DNA of 64,000 bases, taken from contig DASP01000009.1 of NCBI GenBank assembly GCA_002503825.1, forward strand, positions 15,338 through 79,337, written 5' to 3'. Shown one piece after another: positions 18,465 to 28,069 of the stretch. The stretch's first letter is position 1; each line of letters begins with the position of its first letter. Source of the stretch: Methanoregulaceae archaeon UBA467 (GTDB lineage Archaea; Halobacteriota; Methanomicrobia; Methanomicrobiales; Methanospirillaceae). The position numbers and the translations under genes were made by a program. Below the pieces are notes generated by a model. The model saw only the letters and a list, made by a program, of their open reading frames with translations, was not told where the DNA came from and did not search any database.

Positions 18465-19181
18465 ATGGATTATCTGGCTGAGTATCTCACTGCAGGGACG
18501 CTGGCCGGCATGGCCATCCTCTCGCTTAAGACCGGTCTCGGGTGCGGGTTATCAAACCTGAACATAAAAGAGATGCTTGGTTTTGCAGGGATTTACGGGG
18601 TGGCAGCCTTCCTGCTGGGCGGGGTCGCAGGGGCGGTTTCCCGTGATATTTCCGAGCTGGTCCTGGCATCCGGCGTCCTTATGCACCTTATTATCGCAAT
18701 CGGACTGATTTTTTTCGGGATCCAGACCAGGAAAAACTGGCTTTCCGGAGAAAAAGATATATCAGGGAGGACATTCCTCTGGATATCGCTGCCCTGCCCG
18801 GCATGCATCGCTGCGACCTTTCTCGCGTGCCTGGTCATCTCCGATGTCACCGGCACCTCCGGGTTCCTGATCGGCGCACTCATCGGATTAATATTGTTCA
18901 CCGGTATCGTCCTGACATCGTTTGCGGTATCCTGTTGCGCGGAGAAGCTCGGGAAGAAGAACCCGTCAACACTGGGAAGCAGCATGATCGTGCTCGGCCT
19001 CTTCTACCTGCTCTGTCCGCTCATTATCCCGGCGTACATCGATGCACAGAAGATCGACACCCTTGACTTTGCAGTGCCTGCCGGGGATATATGGATGGGA
19101 TTACTCCTTATCCTCCTCCCCGTGGCGGCAGGATACATGACGGCAACAATTATACGGAAACAATCAAATGGAGGCCGGTAA
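18465..19181 (+). CDS. DUF2162 family membrane protein (putative transporter)
   Basis: A 238-residue integral membrane protein with six or seven hydrophobic segments. It has a conserved pair of cysteines in LPCPACIAATFLACLVI and another in FAVSCCAEKLG, which may be metal or thiol sites. It matches the DUF2162 family annotated as a putative transporter in methanogens. It is the first gene of a tight operon: its stop is followed directly by the ExbB-like gene, and the CobN-like gene lies downstream. A TATA-like AAATAAATATAT immediately precedes the start. The role is inferred from context: transport of a metal or tetrapyrrole across the cytoplasmic membrane. Confidence 0.85.
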   Translation: MDYLAEYLTAGTLAGMAILSLKTGLGCGLSNLNIKEMLGFAGIYGVAAFLLGGVAGAVSRDISELVLASGVLMHLIIAIGLIFFGIQTRKNWLSGEKDISGRTFLWISLPCPACIAATFLACLVISDVTGTSGFLIGALIGLILFTGIVLTSFAVSCCAEKLGKKNPSTLGSSMIVLGLFYLLCPLIIPAYIDAQKIDTLDFAVPAGDIWMGLLLILLPVAAGYMTATIIRKQSNGGR

Positions 19182-19799
19182 ATGGAACTATCGGCACCGG
19201 TAATGGAAATATTGTTCCTCCTCTCGGGGGCACTCCTCTATCCCACCATTATCCTCCTTATCATCTCAGTGATATGGGTGCTCGTGGTCTTCGGACAGAT
19301 GATCTCGGAATATTCAGGGAGAATCAGGGATATAAACGAAATCAGGAGGGCCGGGAGGCAGGCGGGCGAATATGCCAGGACCGGGGACTATGACGCGGCG
19401 GAGCTGTCATTACAATCGGTCAGGGCAAACGAGGAGGTTAAAAAATTCTCCAGGGATATTTCCGGAGTCCTTGGAGACTCCATGTTTCCGCTCGAGTCTG
19501 AGAAACTCCTGCAGGACTACGAGCTTTCAATCAGTAAAAAACTGGAGCGGCTCAGGATCCTGACAAGGATCGCACCTATGCTCGGCCTGATGGGGACACT
19601 TATTCCACTCGGACCTGCCCTGATGGGTCTCTCATCCGGGAACATCCAGGCGCTGGCGACCAACCTGGTCATTGCATTTTCCACCACGGTGCTTGGGCTG
19701 CTTGTCGGAGGGGTTGCGTATGCGGTCCTTGTTATCAGGCGACGCTGGTACTACCAGGATTTATCGGACATGGAATACATTGCCGGGGTGCTCGGGTGA
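19182..19799 (+). CDS. MotA/TolQ/ExbB family proton channel subunit
   Basis: A 205-residue protein with one N-terminal membrane helix (LLSGALLYPTIILLIISVIWVLVVF), a cytoplasmic helical region of about 100 residues, and two C-terminal helices. The family signature is RIAPMLGLMGTLIPLGPALMGL followed by LATNLVIAFSTTVLGLLVGG. ExbB/TolQ/MotA proteins form a pentameric ring that uses the ion gradient to drive a partner (ExbD/TolR/MotB). It begins one base after the upstream stop and overlaps the DUF2149 start by four bases (GTGA), so the three are co-translated. An energising motor in an archaeon with a single membrane is unusual. Confidence 0.88.
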   Translation: MELSAPVMEILFLLSGALLYPTIILLIISVIWVLVVFGQMISEYSGRIRDINEIRRAGRQAGEYARTGDYDAAELSLQSVRANEEVKKFSRDISGVLGDSMFPLESEKLLQDYELSISKKLERLRILTRIAPMLGLMGTLIPLGPALMGLSSGNIQALATNLVIAFSTTVLGLLVGGVAYAVLVIRRRWYYQDLSDMEYIAGVLG

Positions 19800-20134
19800 A
19801 ACGGAGACGACGATTCCTGGAGGATGATGACGAAGATCCGCTCTCGGGGGTTGCCAATCTCTTTGATGTTGCCATGGTTTTTGCCGTGGCACTGCTGGTA
19901 GCACTTGTCCTTTCCTATAATATCCCGGAGATGCTCGACGACACCTCCACCGTCACCCTGGTGAAAAATCCCGGCACACCGCAGATGCAGGTGATCGTGA
20001 AACAGGGGGAGACGATCACGGTGTTGAACATGACCGATGAGGTCGGCGGAGGTCAGGGAACCAGGATGGGGACCGCCTACCGGCTGAGCAGCGGTGAGAT
20101 CATCTATGTCCCGGATGAAGAACCGGAAAAGTAG
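19796..20134 (+). CDS. DUF2149 protein, ExbD-like partner of the ion channel
   Basis: A 112-residue protein with a GTG start overlapping the ExbB-like stop. The N-terminus is charged (RRRRFLEDDDEDP), then a single membrane helix reads NLFDVAMVFAVALLVALVL. An Asp (residue 24) sits at the start of the helix in the context LFDVAMVF, which parallels the essential Asp of ExbD (PLVDVMLVL). The C-terminal 70 residues would be extracytoplasmic and contain a small beta-rich domain (MQVIVKQGETITVLNM). I infer that DUF2149 is the ExbD counterpart; the family itself has no assigned function. Confidence 0.8.
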   Translation: MKRRRRFLEDDDEDPLSGVANLFDVAMVFAVALLVALVLSYNIPEMLDDTSTVTLVKNPGTPQMQVIVKQGETITVLNMTDEVGGGQGTRMGTAYRLSSGEIIYVPDEEPEK

Positions 20135-20240
20135 TCAGGTCATGTGTTCTGATTCGTAACGCTTATCTATTTTAATCAACTGTACTTGTTATAATTAAAA
20201 TTTACTTTATGATATAATTGTAAGGAGAGAATAGCCTGCT

Positions 20241-23200
20241 ATGAAAAATCCGACAAGAAAACAGTGGAAATGGTATATCTCACTGCTTATGATTCTCATT
20301 CTTGTTATACCGCCGGTATGCGGGGAGTCCCCGGTCAATCCGGTGAACCAGACCGGTTCAGGTGATCCCGGATATGAGAGCGATCCAGCTGAAAATTATA
20401 CGGTGAATGTTACAGAACCGGGGGATGAGGGCCTTATCGATGATCCCCTGGTTAACCTTACCGGGCAAGAAGATGAATACATCACCGGAGATCCCTCAGA
20501 GAACCTCACGGAACAAGGAGATCTGGGCTTCATCGAAGATCCTGCAGGTAACTTTACAGAACCTGAAGAAGAGGACCTCATCGGAGATCCCCTGGTGAAC
20601 CTTACCGAAACAGGTGAACAGAGCATTAACCAGGATCCCGCAGGGAACCTCACTGAATCGGGAGAACAAGTGTTTTTAATAGCAAACACAACCGGCCTCG
20701 ACAATACCACTGGATCTTCGGTTGTGAATTCAATTCTGATTGTGCTCAACGACCCCCAAAGAAGGTTGTCGATTGAAAATGTGACTGGAATGGTCCCCCT
20801 GAACGTCTCGCTCCTGGACGAAGCCGATGCACCTGATTATGATTTTGGGTCGGATCTTTTCATCTTCGCCGCCTCGGTGGGGAACGCAACGTATGAACAG
20901 ATTAACGCAACCGCAGACAGGAACGCCACCATCCTCGCTTATGACCCTCCTGCGGGCTTATCATTCAATGTCTCCGTCGATCCGGTAATCTCAGATTACT
21001 GGAGCAATGGCGGGGATGATTCTGTCCTGGACATGTTCTGGTATATCAACGAACAGTATTTCGGGAATTCCTCACCACTCCTGCCGCCAGGATCGGCTGA
21101 CGGGGAACGTCCCCGGATCGTTATGATCATAGGCGGGGAGAACTATGTCCCCATGTATACCACGGCTGCGAAAAAGAGCGAGGCTGATGTCACGGTGTAT
21201 CCGGCAACCGCTGTTCCTCCGGGTCTGAACCTTACCGGGTACGACCTGGTATTCATGGAGATGTTCGGGGGAGGGATCGAGATCATAGGACCTGCAGTAC
21301 AGGAAGCAGTTGCATGCGGGGTTCCCATCGCGGTTATTCACGGTGGGGAGTATGAATACCTCGGAACCGTCGACATGTCAGCCCACCCTGCAGTCGATGA
21401 ATACTGGCAGAATAGCGGTCCTGAAAATGCGAGAAGATTGATTAATTACCTCTGTTCAGCATTCTGTGGATCAGATATTGAAGTGCTGGACCCGGTCCCC
21501 ACACCTGCAGAAGGTATCTACCACCCGGATGCCGACAAACTGTTCGAAGACCTTGACGAATACCTGGAATGGTATGCAGATAACAGCACGTATGACCCCT
21601 CCAGACCGACAATCGGCGTGGTATTTTATGATACCAACTACAAATCGGGCGACCTTCGCGGCGACCATGCTATTTTCCGCGGCCTGGAATCCGGAGGGGC
21701 CAACATCATCCCTGCGTATCTCAATTATTATAATCCGGACATAATTGACCGTTTCTTTGTAAAGGACGGAAAACCAGTTGTAGATGCAATCATCAATATC
21801 AGGTCGTTCCATTTTTACGGCACGACACCGGACCGGGGCGTTGAACAACTCCAGACATATAACATCCCGATCATCAATGCACATACCGATTACTACCTTT
21901 CCCCGGAAGAGTGGGAGGAAGGGAACGAGGGCATTCCTGCATCGTCGATCGGCACTTCCATTGCGCTCCCCGAACTTGACGGGCAGACAGATTTCATCTG
22001 GACGGCAGGACGGGCCACGGACACAGAATCGGGTCTGGCCGGCTACCGCCCCATAACCCCGGTCGACCGCCAGGTACAGTGGCTTGTCGAAAGGGCCCTG
22101 GCCGTTGCAAACCTCAGGCACACCACTGCCTCCACGAAAAAAGTGGCTATCATCTATTACAACCACGGCGGAGGAAAGAATAACCTCGGGGCAACGTACC
22201 TTGACATCGTACCCAGCCTCAATAACCTTCTTTCTGCCCTGAAAACGGAGGGCTACACTATCCAGGGGGACGTTCCGGACGAGGACACCCTGCTTGACCT
22301 GATGCTCAAAGGGGGCAGGAATGTGGGTACATGGGCACCGGAGGAGCTTACCCGGATGGTTGAAGACGGAGATGTGACATTAGTCCCCGCCGGGAAATAC
22401 CTCGAATGGTTCCACGAATTGCCTGCGGATAAGCAGCAGGAAGTTATCGCCACCTGGGGAGAGCCGCCGGGAGAGGTTATGGTCTATACCCGGGCCGGCC
22501 GGCAGTACCTGGTCATCCCGAAGATCTCCTTCGGAAACGTCATCCTCACACCCCAGCCGACGAGAGGGTGGCTGCAGGACGAAGCGCTGCTCTATCACGA
22601 TAAGTCCATCCCACCCCACCACCAGTACATCGCATTCTACTTCTGGCTCCGGGAAGGGTTCGACGCTGATGCGGTCATCCATTTTGGTACGCACGGGACG
22701 CAGGAGTGGCTCCCAGGAAAGGAACGGGGCCTTTCTGCAGACGACTGGCCTGCCCTCCTCATCGGGGAGTGCCCAAACATCTACCCGTATATCATGGATA
22801 ACCTTGGCGAAGGCACCCAGGCAAAACGGAGAGGAAATGCGGTGATCGTGGACCACCTTACTCCGCCAATAATCTCGGCAGGACTGTACGGAGACCTGCT
22901 GGTCCTTCACGAAAAGATCCATGCCTACGAGACGGTCAACGGTACACTAAAAGAAGAATACAGGAAGAGCATCACCGGCATTTACCAGGATATGGGCCTC
23001 CCGCCAGCACTTGGCGCCTCTCCCGAAGAAGTTGAAGCCATGACAGAAGACGAATTTGTCGCGTTTATATCGGGCGATCTCCATCGTTATCTCCACACCC
23101 TCGGTGATGAACAGATCCCGTACGGCCTGCATATTCTTGGCCAGCCGCCTGAAGGGGATGAACTGGTCTCCCTCGTGCAGACAATGCTGGGCACGAAATA

Positions 23201-25148
23201 TGAAAATGACGTGTCAGCGGTGTACCCTGATCCTCACGATCTCTCTTCTGCACATGGGAATTGCACGGTCCTCCATGCACTGCTCACAAAAGTCATTATC
23301 GACGGGAGTTCTCCTGCCGCAGCACAGCAGGCCGTATTGGGAACATCAACCCCCGACATCACCTCTGACCTGGAGACCGCTATCCGGTACAGGAACGATA
23401 TAAATGCCTGTTCCATCGAGATCCCGAGAATACTCAATGCACTGCAGGGCGGGTATACCCCCCCGAAATCCGGTGGGGACCCCGTGAGAAACCCTGAAGG
23501 GCTTCCCACCGGCAATAATTTCTACTCCTTTGATTCCCGGACCATGCCCACGAAGGAGGCCTGGAATGTCGGGGTCCAGATGGCAGAGGAAATGATTGAA
23601 CAATACAAGTCCGAAAACGATGGGGCGTATCCCGAAAAAACAGCGTTCGTCCTCTGGGCATATGAATCAATGCTCCACGAGGGCGTGATGGAATCCGAGG
23701 CACTCTACCTCATGGGGGTCCGGCCGGTATGGAGAAACGGCAAAGTAAGCGACGTGGAACTTATCCCGTCGGCAGAACTCGGGAGGCCCAGGCTGGATGT
23801 CCTGTTCACTGCATCAGGGCTGTACAGGGACACCTTTGCTGATAAAATTGAACTGCTTGACAAGGCCGTGCGACTTGCGGCATCGGCGGACAATGATCTT
23901 TATCCGAACTATGTCAGGCTGGACAGCGAGGCATTGTTTGCTGCACTTTGCACTAGCGGTTATGACGAGGAGACGGCAGAAAGCCTCTCACTGGCCAGGA
24001 TATTCTCAGAGGCCCCGGGAGCATACGGCACAGGGCTCGCCGAAGCGATTGGTGCCAGCGCCACATGGGAAGACGAGAAAAAACTTACAGACCTCTATGT
24101 CAGCAGGGTAGGAAACGTCTATGGAGCCGGCGGCTGGGGTGAACCAAACGAGGACCTGTTCCGGCAGAACCTGGCATCGGTCGATGCAGCGGTTCACAGC
24201 AGGAGCTCCAATGTTGCAGGCCTGGTTGACAACGATGACTGTTTCCAGTATTTTGGAGCGCTTTCTCTCGCGGTGCGGAATATCGCCGGAACAAGCCCGG
24301 AGATGTATATTTCCGATCTCCGTACCGTGGATGCCCCGAAGACATCCACGCTCTCCGAATATATGACCACCGAGCTCAACGCACGCTACTTCAACCCCAC
24401 CTGGATCGAGGGGATGATGGAACACGGGTATGCAGGTGCCAGGTATATGGACACCCAGTTCACCGAGAACCTCTGGGGGTGGACCGTAACCAATCCCGAC
24501 CTTATCACCGACGAGATCTGGGACCGGGTCTACGAGGTCTACATGAACGACCAGTACAATCTCGGCCTCGACGAGTTCTTTGCAGAGAATCCCTATGCAT
24601 ACCAGTCAATGATAGCCCGGATGACAGAAACGGCACGGAAGGACTACTGGCACCCTGACCAGGCGGTCCTGGAAAACCTTGCTCACGAATATGAACAGTC
24701 TGTGCAGTATGCAGGGGTCACCTGCTGCCATCACACCTGTGGGAATCCTTCGCTGGATGAGTACCGCCAGCAGCTGCTCGACGCTGCCAATCCTGTGACA
24801 CCTGCTCCCACACAGGCGAGTGGAACTTCCGGTGGCGGCGGCGGGGGTTCGTATGCCAGCGGAGGAATGGCAACTTCGCCGGCTGCGAATGTAACCGATA
24901 CGACCACATCCGGGGCACAGGACCAGTCTGCTGCAAATACTACCTCCCCGTCGGGATACGGGATGGATGCCGATATCATCCCTGCCGCAGCTGACTCCGC
25001 AGTTAAGATGGTCCAGGGAGCAGTGATGGAAGTGGTCTCACCCGATGCCCCCGCCCAGGGAACATCCAGCACGCCCTTTATCCCAATCGTGATCGTCCTC
25101 GTATTGATCGTCGCTGTTGTGGTAGGATTCTGGTCCAAGAGGAATTGA
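20241..25148 (+). CDS. Surface-anchored CobN-like cobaltochelatase/magnesium chelatase subunit H homologue
   Basis: A 1635-residue protein. Residues 8-28 form a signal peptide (WYISLLMILILVIPPVCG). Residues 68-147 are five 16-residue tandem repeats, each with an NLT or NFT glycosylation sequon. From about residue 290 to 1500 lies the CobN/BchH fold, with segments such as VVFYDTNYKSGD, VIHFGTHGTQEWLPGKE, GECPNIYPYIMDNLGEG and LYLMGVRPVWR. A Gly/Ser/Thr linker and a C-terminal membrane helix (FIPIVIVLVLIVAVVVGFW) follow. Cytoplasmic CobN inserts Co2+ into hydrogenobyrinate with CobS and CobT, which are not here; this copy is predicted to sit outside the cell. It follows the ExbB/ExbD-like genes by 106 bp. 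I infer binding or metal exchange of tetrapyrroles or cobalt at the surface, powered by the motor. Confidence 0.9.
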   Translation: MKNPTRKQWKWYISLLMILILVIPPVCGESPVNPVNQTGSGDPGYESDPAENYTVNVTEPGDEGLIDDPLVNLTGQEDEYITGDPSENLTEQGDLGFIEDPAGNFTEPEEEDLIGDPLVNLTETGEQSINQDPAGNLTESGEQVFLIANTTGLDNTTGSSVVNSILIVLNDPQRRLSIENVTGMVPLNVSLLDEADAPDYDFGSDLFIFAASVGNATYEQINATADRNATILAYDPPAGLSFNVSVDPVISDYWSNGGDDSVLDMFWYINEQYFGNSSPLLPPGSADGERPRIVMIIGGENYVPMYTTAAKKSEADVTVYPATAVPPGLNLTGYDLVFMEMFGGGIEIIGPAVQEAVACGVPIAVIHGGEYEYLGTVDMSAHPAVDEYWQNSGPENARRLINYLCSAFCGSDIEVLDPVPTPAEGIYHPDADKLFEDLDEYLEWYADNSTYDPSRPTIGVVFYDTNYKSGDLRGDHAIFRGLESGGANIIPAYLNYYNPDIIDRFFVKDGKPVVDAIINIRSFHFYGTTPDRGVEQLQTYNIPIINAHTDYYLSPEEWEEGNEGIPASSIGTSIALPELDGQTDFIWTAGRATDTESGLAGYRPITPVDRQVQWLVERALAVANLRHTTASTKKVAIIYYNHGGGKNNLGATYLDIVPSLNNLLSALKTEGYTIQGDVPDEDTLLDLMLKGGRNVGTWAPEELTRMVEDGDVTLVPAGKYLEWFHELPADKQQEVIATWGEPPGEVMVYTRAGRQYLVIPKISFGNVILTPQPTRGWLQDEALLYHDKSIPPHHQYIAFYFWLREGFDADAVIHFGTHGTQEWLPGKERGLSADDWPALLIGECPNIYPYIMDNLGEGTQAKRRGNAVIVDHLTPPIISAGLYGDLLVLHEKIHAYETVNGTLKEEYRKSITGIYQDMGLPPALGASPEEVEAMTEDEFVAFISGDLHRYLHTLGDEQIPYGLHILGQPPEGDELVSLVQTMLGTKYENDVSAVYPDPHDLSSAHGNCTVLHALLTKVIIDGSSPAAAQQAVLGTSTPDITSDLETAIRYRNDINACSIEIPRILNALQGGYTPPKSGGDPVRNPEGLPTGNNFYSFDSRTMPTKEAWNVGVQMAEEMIEQYKSENDGAYPEKTAFVLWAYESMLHEGVMESEALYLMGVRPVWRNGKVSDVELIPSAELGRPRLDVLFTASGLYRDTFADKIELLDKAVRLAASADNDLYPNYVRLDSEALFAALCTSGYDEETAESLSLARIFSEAPGAYGTGLAEAIGASATWEDEKKLTDLYVSRVGNVYGAGGWGEPNEDLFRQNLASVDAAVHSRSSNVAGLVDNDDCFQYFGALSLAVRNIAGTSPEMYISDLRTVDAPKTSTLSEYMTTELNARYFNPTWIEGMMEHGYAGARYMDTQFTENLWGWTVTNPDLITDEIWDRVYEVYMNDQYNLGLDEFFAENPYAYQSMIARMTETARKDYWHPDQAVLENLAHEYEQSVQYAGVTCCHHTCGNPSLDEYRQQLLDAANPVTPAPTQASGTSGGGGGGSYASGGMATSPAANVTDTTTSGAQDQSAANTTSPSGYGMDADIIPAAADSAVKMVQGAVMEVVSPDAPAQGTSSTPFIPIVIVLVLIVAVVVGFWSKRN
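20442..20681 (+). repeat. Five in-frame 48-bp tandem repeats in the CobN-like gene
   Basis: Residues 68-147 read as five units of exactly 16 residues with the pattern D-P-x-x-N-[LF]-T-[GE]-x8. A sixth, longer unit (DPAENYTVNVTEP) precedes them. Each unit has an N-glycosylation sequon and is acidic, so the block probably forms a glycosylated stalk between the signal peptide and the chelatase domain. Confidence 0.85.
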
Positions 25149-25193
25149 TAATAGCAGGGCCACGAGACGAGCTCATTCCGGAGATACGATAGA

Positions 25194-25764
25194 ATGGATA
25201 ACGTCACGACTGATGAAGCGTTTTCGAAAAATGATATGACAATCACTGCTGTCGGAGTGATCAAAAACGACCTTACTGTTCCTCCGCTTATTGCAGAAGA
25301 AGACGGGTTGAAACACAATATGGCGTATGGCTCAGCCTGTGAAAAAATGAAGGAAACGCACGAGAAGGTCTCAGAAATATTCCTTGCCGATGAATTTGTG
25401 GAACACCTTGAGGGAATAGATGAGTATTCCCATATCATCATCCTCTACTGGGGACACAAAGTCCCGGGTACGGGGCGGAAGCTGACTTTTATCCATCCTG
25501 CAGGGCTGACTGATTATCCAAAAAAAAGGCATTTATGCTACATGCAGCCCGTCGCGGCCGAACCCGATCCTGATGACGGTCGTGCGCCTGCTTGAGAGAG
25601 ACGGGAACCGGTTATTAGTTGCCGGGCTTGATGCAATCGACAACAGCCCTGTGCTGGATATCAAGCCTTATGGTGCGAAGATGTTTCCACATGAGGGCGT
25701 CTGCATCCCGGACTGGATGCAGAAAGTCCTGAAAGAATTTGAGAGAAATCGACCTGGAGCGTAA
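25194..25764 (+). pseudogene. trmO: trmO (tRNA t6A37 methyltransferase family) split by a one-base frameshift
   Basis: Two overlapping frames (25194-25595 and 25573-25764) together make one TrmO protein. The first gives TAVGVIKNDL, MKETHEKV and DEYSHIIILYWGHK; after a run of eight A at 25520-25527 it goes out of frame. With seven A the reading continues as PKKGIYATCSPSRPNPILMT and joins LLERDGNRLLVAGLDAIDNSPVLDIKPY, the family signature. TrmO methylates N6-threonylcarbamoyladenosine at position 37 of some tRNAs. The homopolymer suggests either a sequencing error or a recent slip; both halves otherwise look intact. It lies 45 bp after the CobN-like gene. Confidence 0.88.
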
Positions 25765-25771
25765 TCCCGCC

Positions 25772-26185
25772 TTACACCCGGTCCGGACCTGCCCTGAACG
25801 TTTCCGCTAATTCGGGGTCCTGCTGTAGAAATTCAACAAACTTTTCGAGCTGCCGGACCGAATCAGTGCTGATATGATGCTCGATCTGGCAGGCATCCCG
25901 CTCTGCGGTCTTCTCATCGATGCCGATAAGTTCCAGGAACTCCCGGATGACCCGGTGCTTTTCCAAAAGGTGCAGGGCCATTGTTTTCCCTTTTTTTGTA
26001 AGCGTGGCCCCTGTATAGCTCTGGTACTGTACCAGTCCTTCCCTCTCCAGTTTCTGTAGCATCTGGGTAACGGAGGGGGCCTTTATATCCATCTCCGATG
26101 CAATTGTGCCGGTGTGGGCATGCCCGTCCTTCTGCTCCAGTATATAGATCAGTTCGATGTACTCCTCGATTGTCTTCTTCCTCAT
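25772..26185 (-). CDS. DtxR/MntR family metal-dependent regulator
   Basis: A 137-residue protein with an N-terminal winged helix (YIELIYILEQKDG...TIASEMDIKAPSVTQMLQKLEREGLV) and the metal-binding dimerisation region (ALHLLEKHRVIREFLELIG...ERDACQIEHHIS with Cys/Glu/His ligands). It lacks the SH3-like third domain, as MntR-type members do. It reads in the same direction as feoB and feoA, 170 bp downstream of feoB, and is the likely metal-responsive repressor of the operon. The palindrome upstream of feoA fits its binding site. Confidence 0.9.
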   Translation of the reverse strand: MRKKTIEEYIELIYILEQKDGHAHTGTIASEMDIKAPSVTQMLQKLEREGLVQYQSYTGATLTKKGKTMALHLLEKHRVIREFLELIGIDEKTAERDACQIEHHISTDSVRQLEKFVEFLQQDPELAETFRAGPDRV

Positions 26186-26353
26186 TTGCTACCCCTCATG
26201 CTTCTCTCTGCCAGGTTCCTGCACCGGCAGGGCATTCTTTTTCCCACCACCGCCGCCACCCGGATAGGAAACTCCGGTCCTGTTCAGCATTCCCTTCCCT
26301 CACAATCCTGTACATCGAACCGGAAAGACAGTGCATCTTCCTGCATTCCACAT

Positions 26354-28069
26354 TCACACCCCTATAAGGATTAGTTTTAACAGGGTTCCTGCCAGCAGCG
26401 ACACCCCGATCATGATTGCTGTGGCCTTTGCCAGGTCACGGATGCCCAGTTCACGGAACAGGACGGCGAACGTGGCCACGCACGGGAAGTAGATGGTAAG
26501 CACGGTGATCGCGATCACCAGCTGCTGCGGGGTCATTCCCAGGGGGAGGAGCATCCCCACCGCGAGGTCCTTTCTGAGAAATCCTGCCAGGAGCGCCGTG
26601 GCGGCATCGGGGGGAAGACCCAGAAGGCCGGATATGACCGGGGCAAACAGTGCCCCGATCCAGTCCAGGAACCCAACCAGGTAGAGAACGTTCACCATGA
26701 GGACTCCCAGGAACAGGTAGGGAATCGCCTCTATCAGGAATGCCCTGATGCGCATCCAGGTCTTTTTTGCGATGATCCCCGGCTCCGGGATCCGGTAGGG
26801 AGGGATCTCCAGGCAGATCTCGGGGCTGATCCCCTTCATGATCCGGTTCAGCACAAGTCCGGTAGAAAGGTAGACGGTCAGCAGGGTAACGAACACGATA
26901 GCGATGTACCCCATGCCGTATGGACCAAGCACCCCGAATATCATCGCGGTCTGGGCCATGCAGGGCACCGAGATGCAGACAAGGGTGGCCGCGATGAACC
27001 GCTGTTTTCGGGTCTCCAGGTTCCGGGTGGCGAGCACTCCCGGGACATTGCATCCCAAGCCGAGGAAGAGGGGCACGATCCCGTACCCGTGCAGTCCGAT
27101 CCGGTGGAACACGGTGTCCGAGAGGGTGGAGAGCCGTGGCAGATACCCGGAATCCTCCAGAAGCGCCAGCATCAGGTAAAACGCGATGATATAAGGGAGC
27201 ACCATGGCGAGAGGGACATAGAGCCCGGTGGTGAGCAAACCCAGCGACTGGACGAAATCGATCTCTCCGTCAAAGAGCCTTCCGATCAGGAGCTCCTGCA
27301 GGATGCCCGGTCCAAGCCAGTCGGAAAACCCGGTTATCACGGGCAGGTAGAGATCGAAGAGGGGGTTGAAAATATAGGTGATAAGCCCCTCCCCGATGAA
27401 CCGGACCATCCAGAAGAGGAGGAGGAGGATCCCGATGGCCATTGGAATCCCGGTAACCGGGCGAATCGATGCCGTAGCCAGCCTGTCCAGAGGGGTAGGG
27501 TGGCGGTGGCGGACCTTTTGTACTTCTTTTATGATGCACCCTATCTTCTGCCACTTCTCCTCGTCACAGGTGAGATCTAAGCGGGTGCCAGGCCGGGCAT
27601 ACCCGATATTATCCACCAGTTCTTTGATTCCTTCCCCGGAGAGGGCAACGGTGGGGATCACCGGGACTCCCAGCAGGTCTGACAGGGCATGGTAATCAAT
27701 GGATATACCGGTGGTCTTCGCTTCGTCCCACAGGTTCAGGGCGATGATAAGTGGTTTTCCGGTCTCAAGCAGCTCGAGGGTGAGGAGCAGGTTCCGCTCA
27801 AGGTTTGTGGCGTCGATGACATTGAGGACCACGTCTCCCTCTGAGAACATATCACATGCCACCTCCTCTGCCTTGCAGGTCGGAGCAAGCGAGTAGGTGC
27901 CCGGGGCATCAATGATCTCGTATGGCTCTTCCCCGAGGCAGGTCCTCCCGTGGGTATAGTCCACCGTGGTGCCAGGGTAGTTCGATGAGACGACCCTCGC
28001 GCCGGTCAGACGGGAGAAGACCACGCTCTTTCCCACGTTGGGGTTGCCCATCAGGACAATTTTTTTCAT
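26354..28069 (-). CDS. feoB: Ferrous iron transport protein B
   Basis: A 571-residue protein. The N-terminal GTPase shows G1 GNPNVGKS, G3 DAPGT and a G4-like NLWD. It is followed by the membrane part with two Gate-type repeats (the YLPRLSTLSD...IGLHGYGIVPLFLGLGCNVP region, and a second half starting at IRAFLIEAIPYLFLGVLMV). FeoB imports Fe2+ across the cytoplasmic membrane with GTP hydrolysis. It is shorter than bacterial FeoB (about 700-770), mainly because the loop between GTPase and membrane parts is compact. The start overlaps the feoA stop by four bases. Confidence 0.95.
   Translation of the reverse strand: MKKIVLMGNPNVGKSVVFSRLTGARVVSSNYPGTTVDYTHGRTCLGEEPYEIIDAPGTYSLAPTCKAEEVACDMFSEGDVVLNVIDATNLERNLLLTLELLETGKPLIIALNLWDEAKTTGISIDYHALSDLLGVPVIPTVALSGEGIKELVDNIGYARPGTRLDLTCDEEKWQKIGCIIKEVQKVRHRHPTPLDRLATASIRPVTGIPMAIGILLLLFWMVRFIGEGLITYIFNPLFDLYLPVITGFSDWLGPGILQELLIGRLFDGEIDFVQSLGLLTTGLYVPLAMVLPYIIAFYLMLALLEDSGYLPRLSTLSDTVFHRIGLHGYGIVPLFLGLGCNVPGVLATRNLETRKQRFIAATLVCISVPCMAQTAMIFGVLGPYGMGYIAIVFVTLLTVYLSTGLVLNRIMKGISPEICLEIPPYRIPEPGIIAKKTWMRIRAFLIEAIPYLFLGVLMVNVLYLVGFLDWIGALFAPVISGLLGLPPDAATALLAGFLRKDLAVGMLLPLGMTPQQLVIAITVLTIYFPCVATFAVLFRELGIRDLAKATAIMIGVSLLAGTLLKLILIGV

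Noticed and set aside
25520..25527. Programmed frameshift in trmO
   Set aside because: A homopolymer slip is simpler; no stimulatory structure or frame-regulating context was seen. It remains possible.
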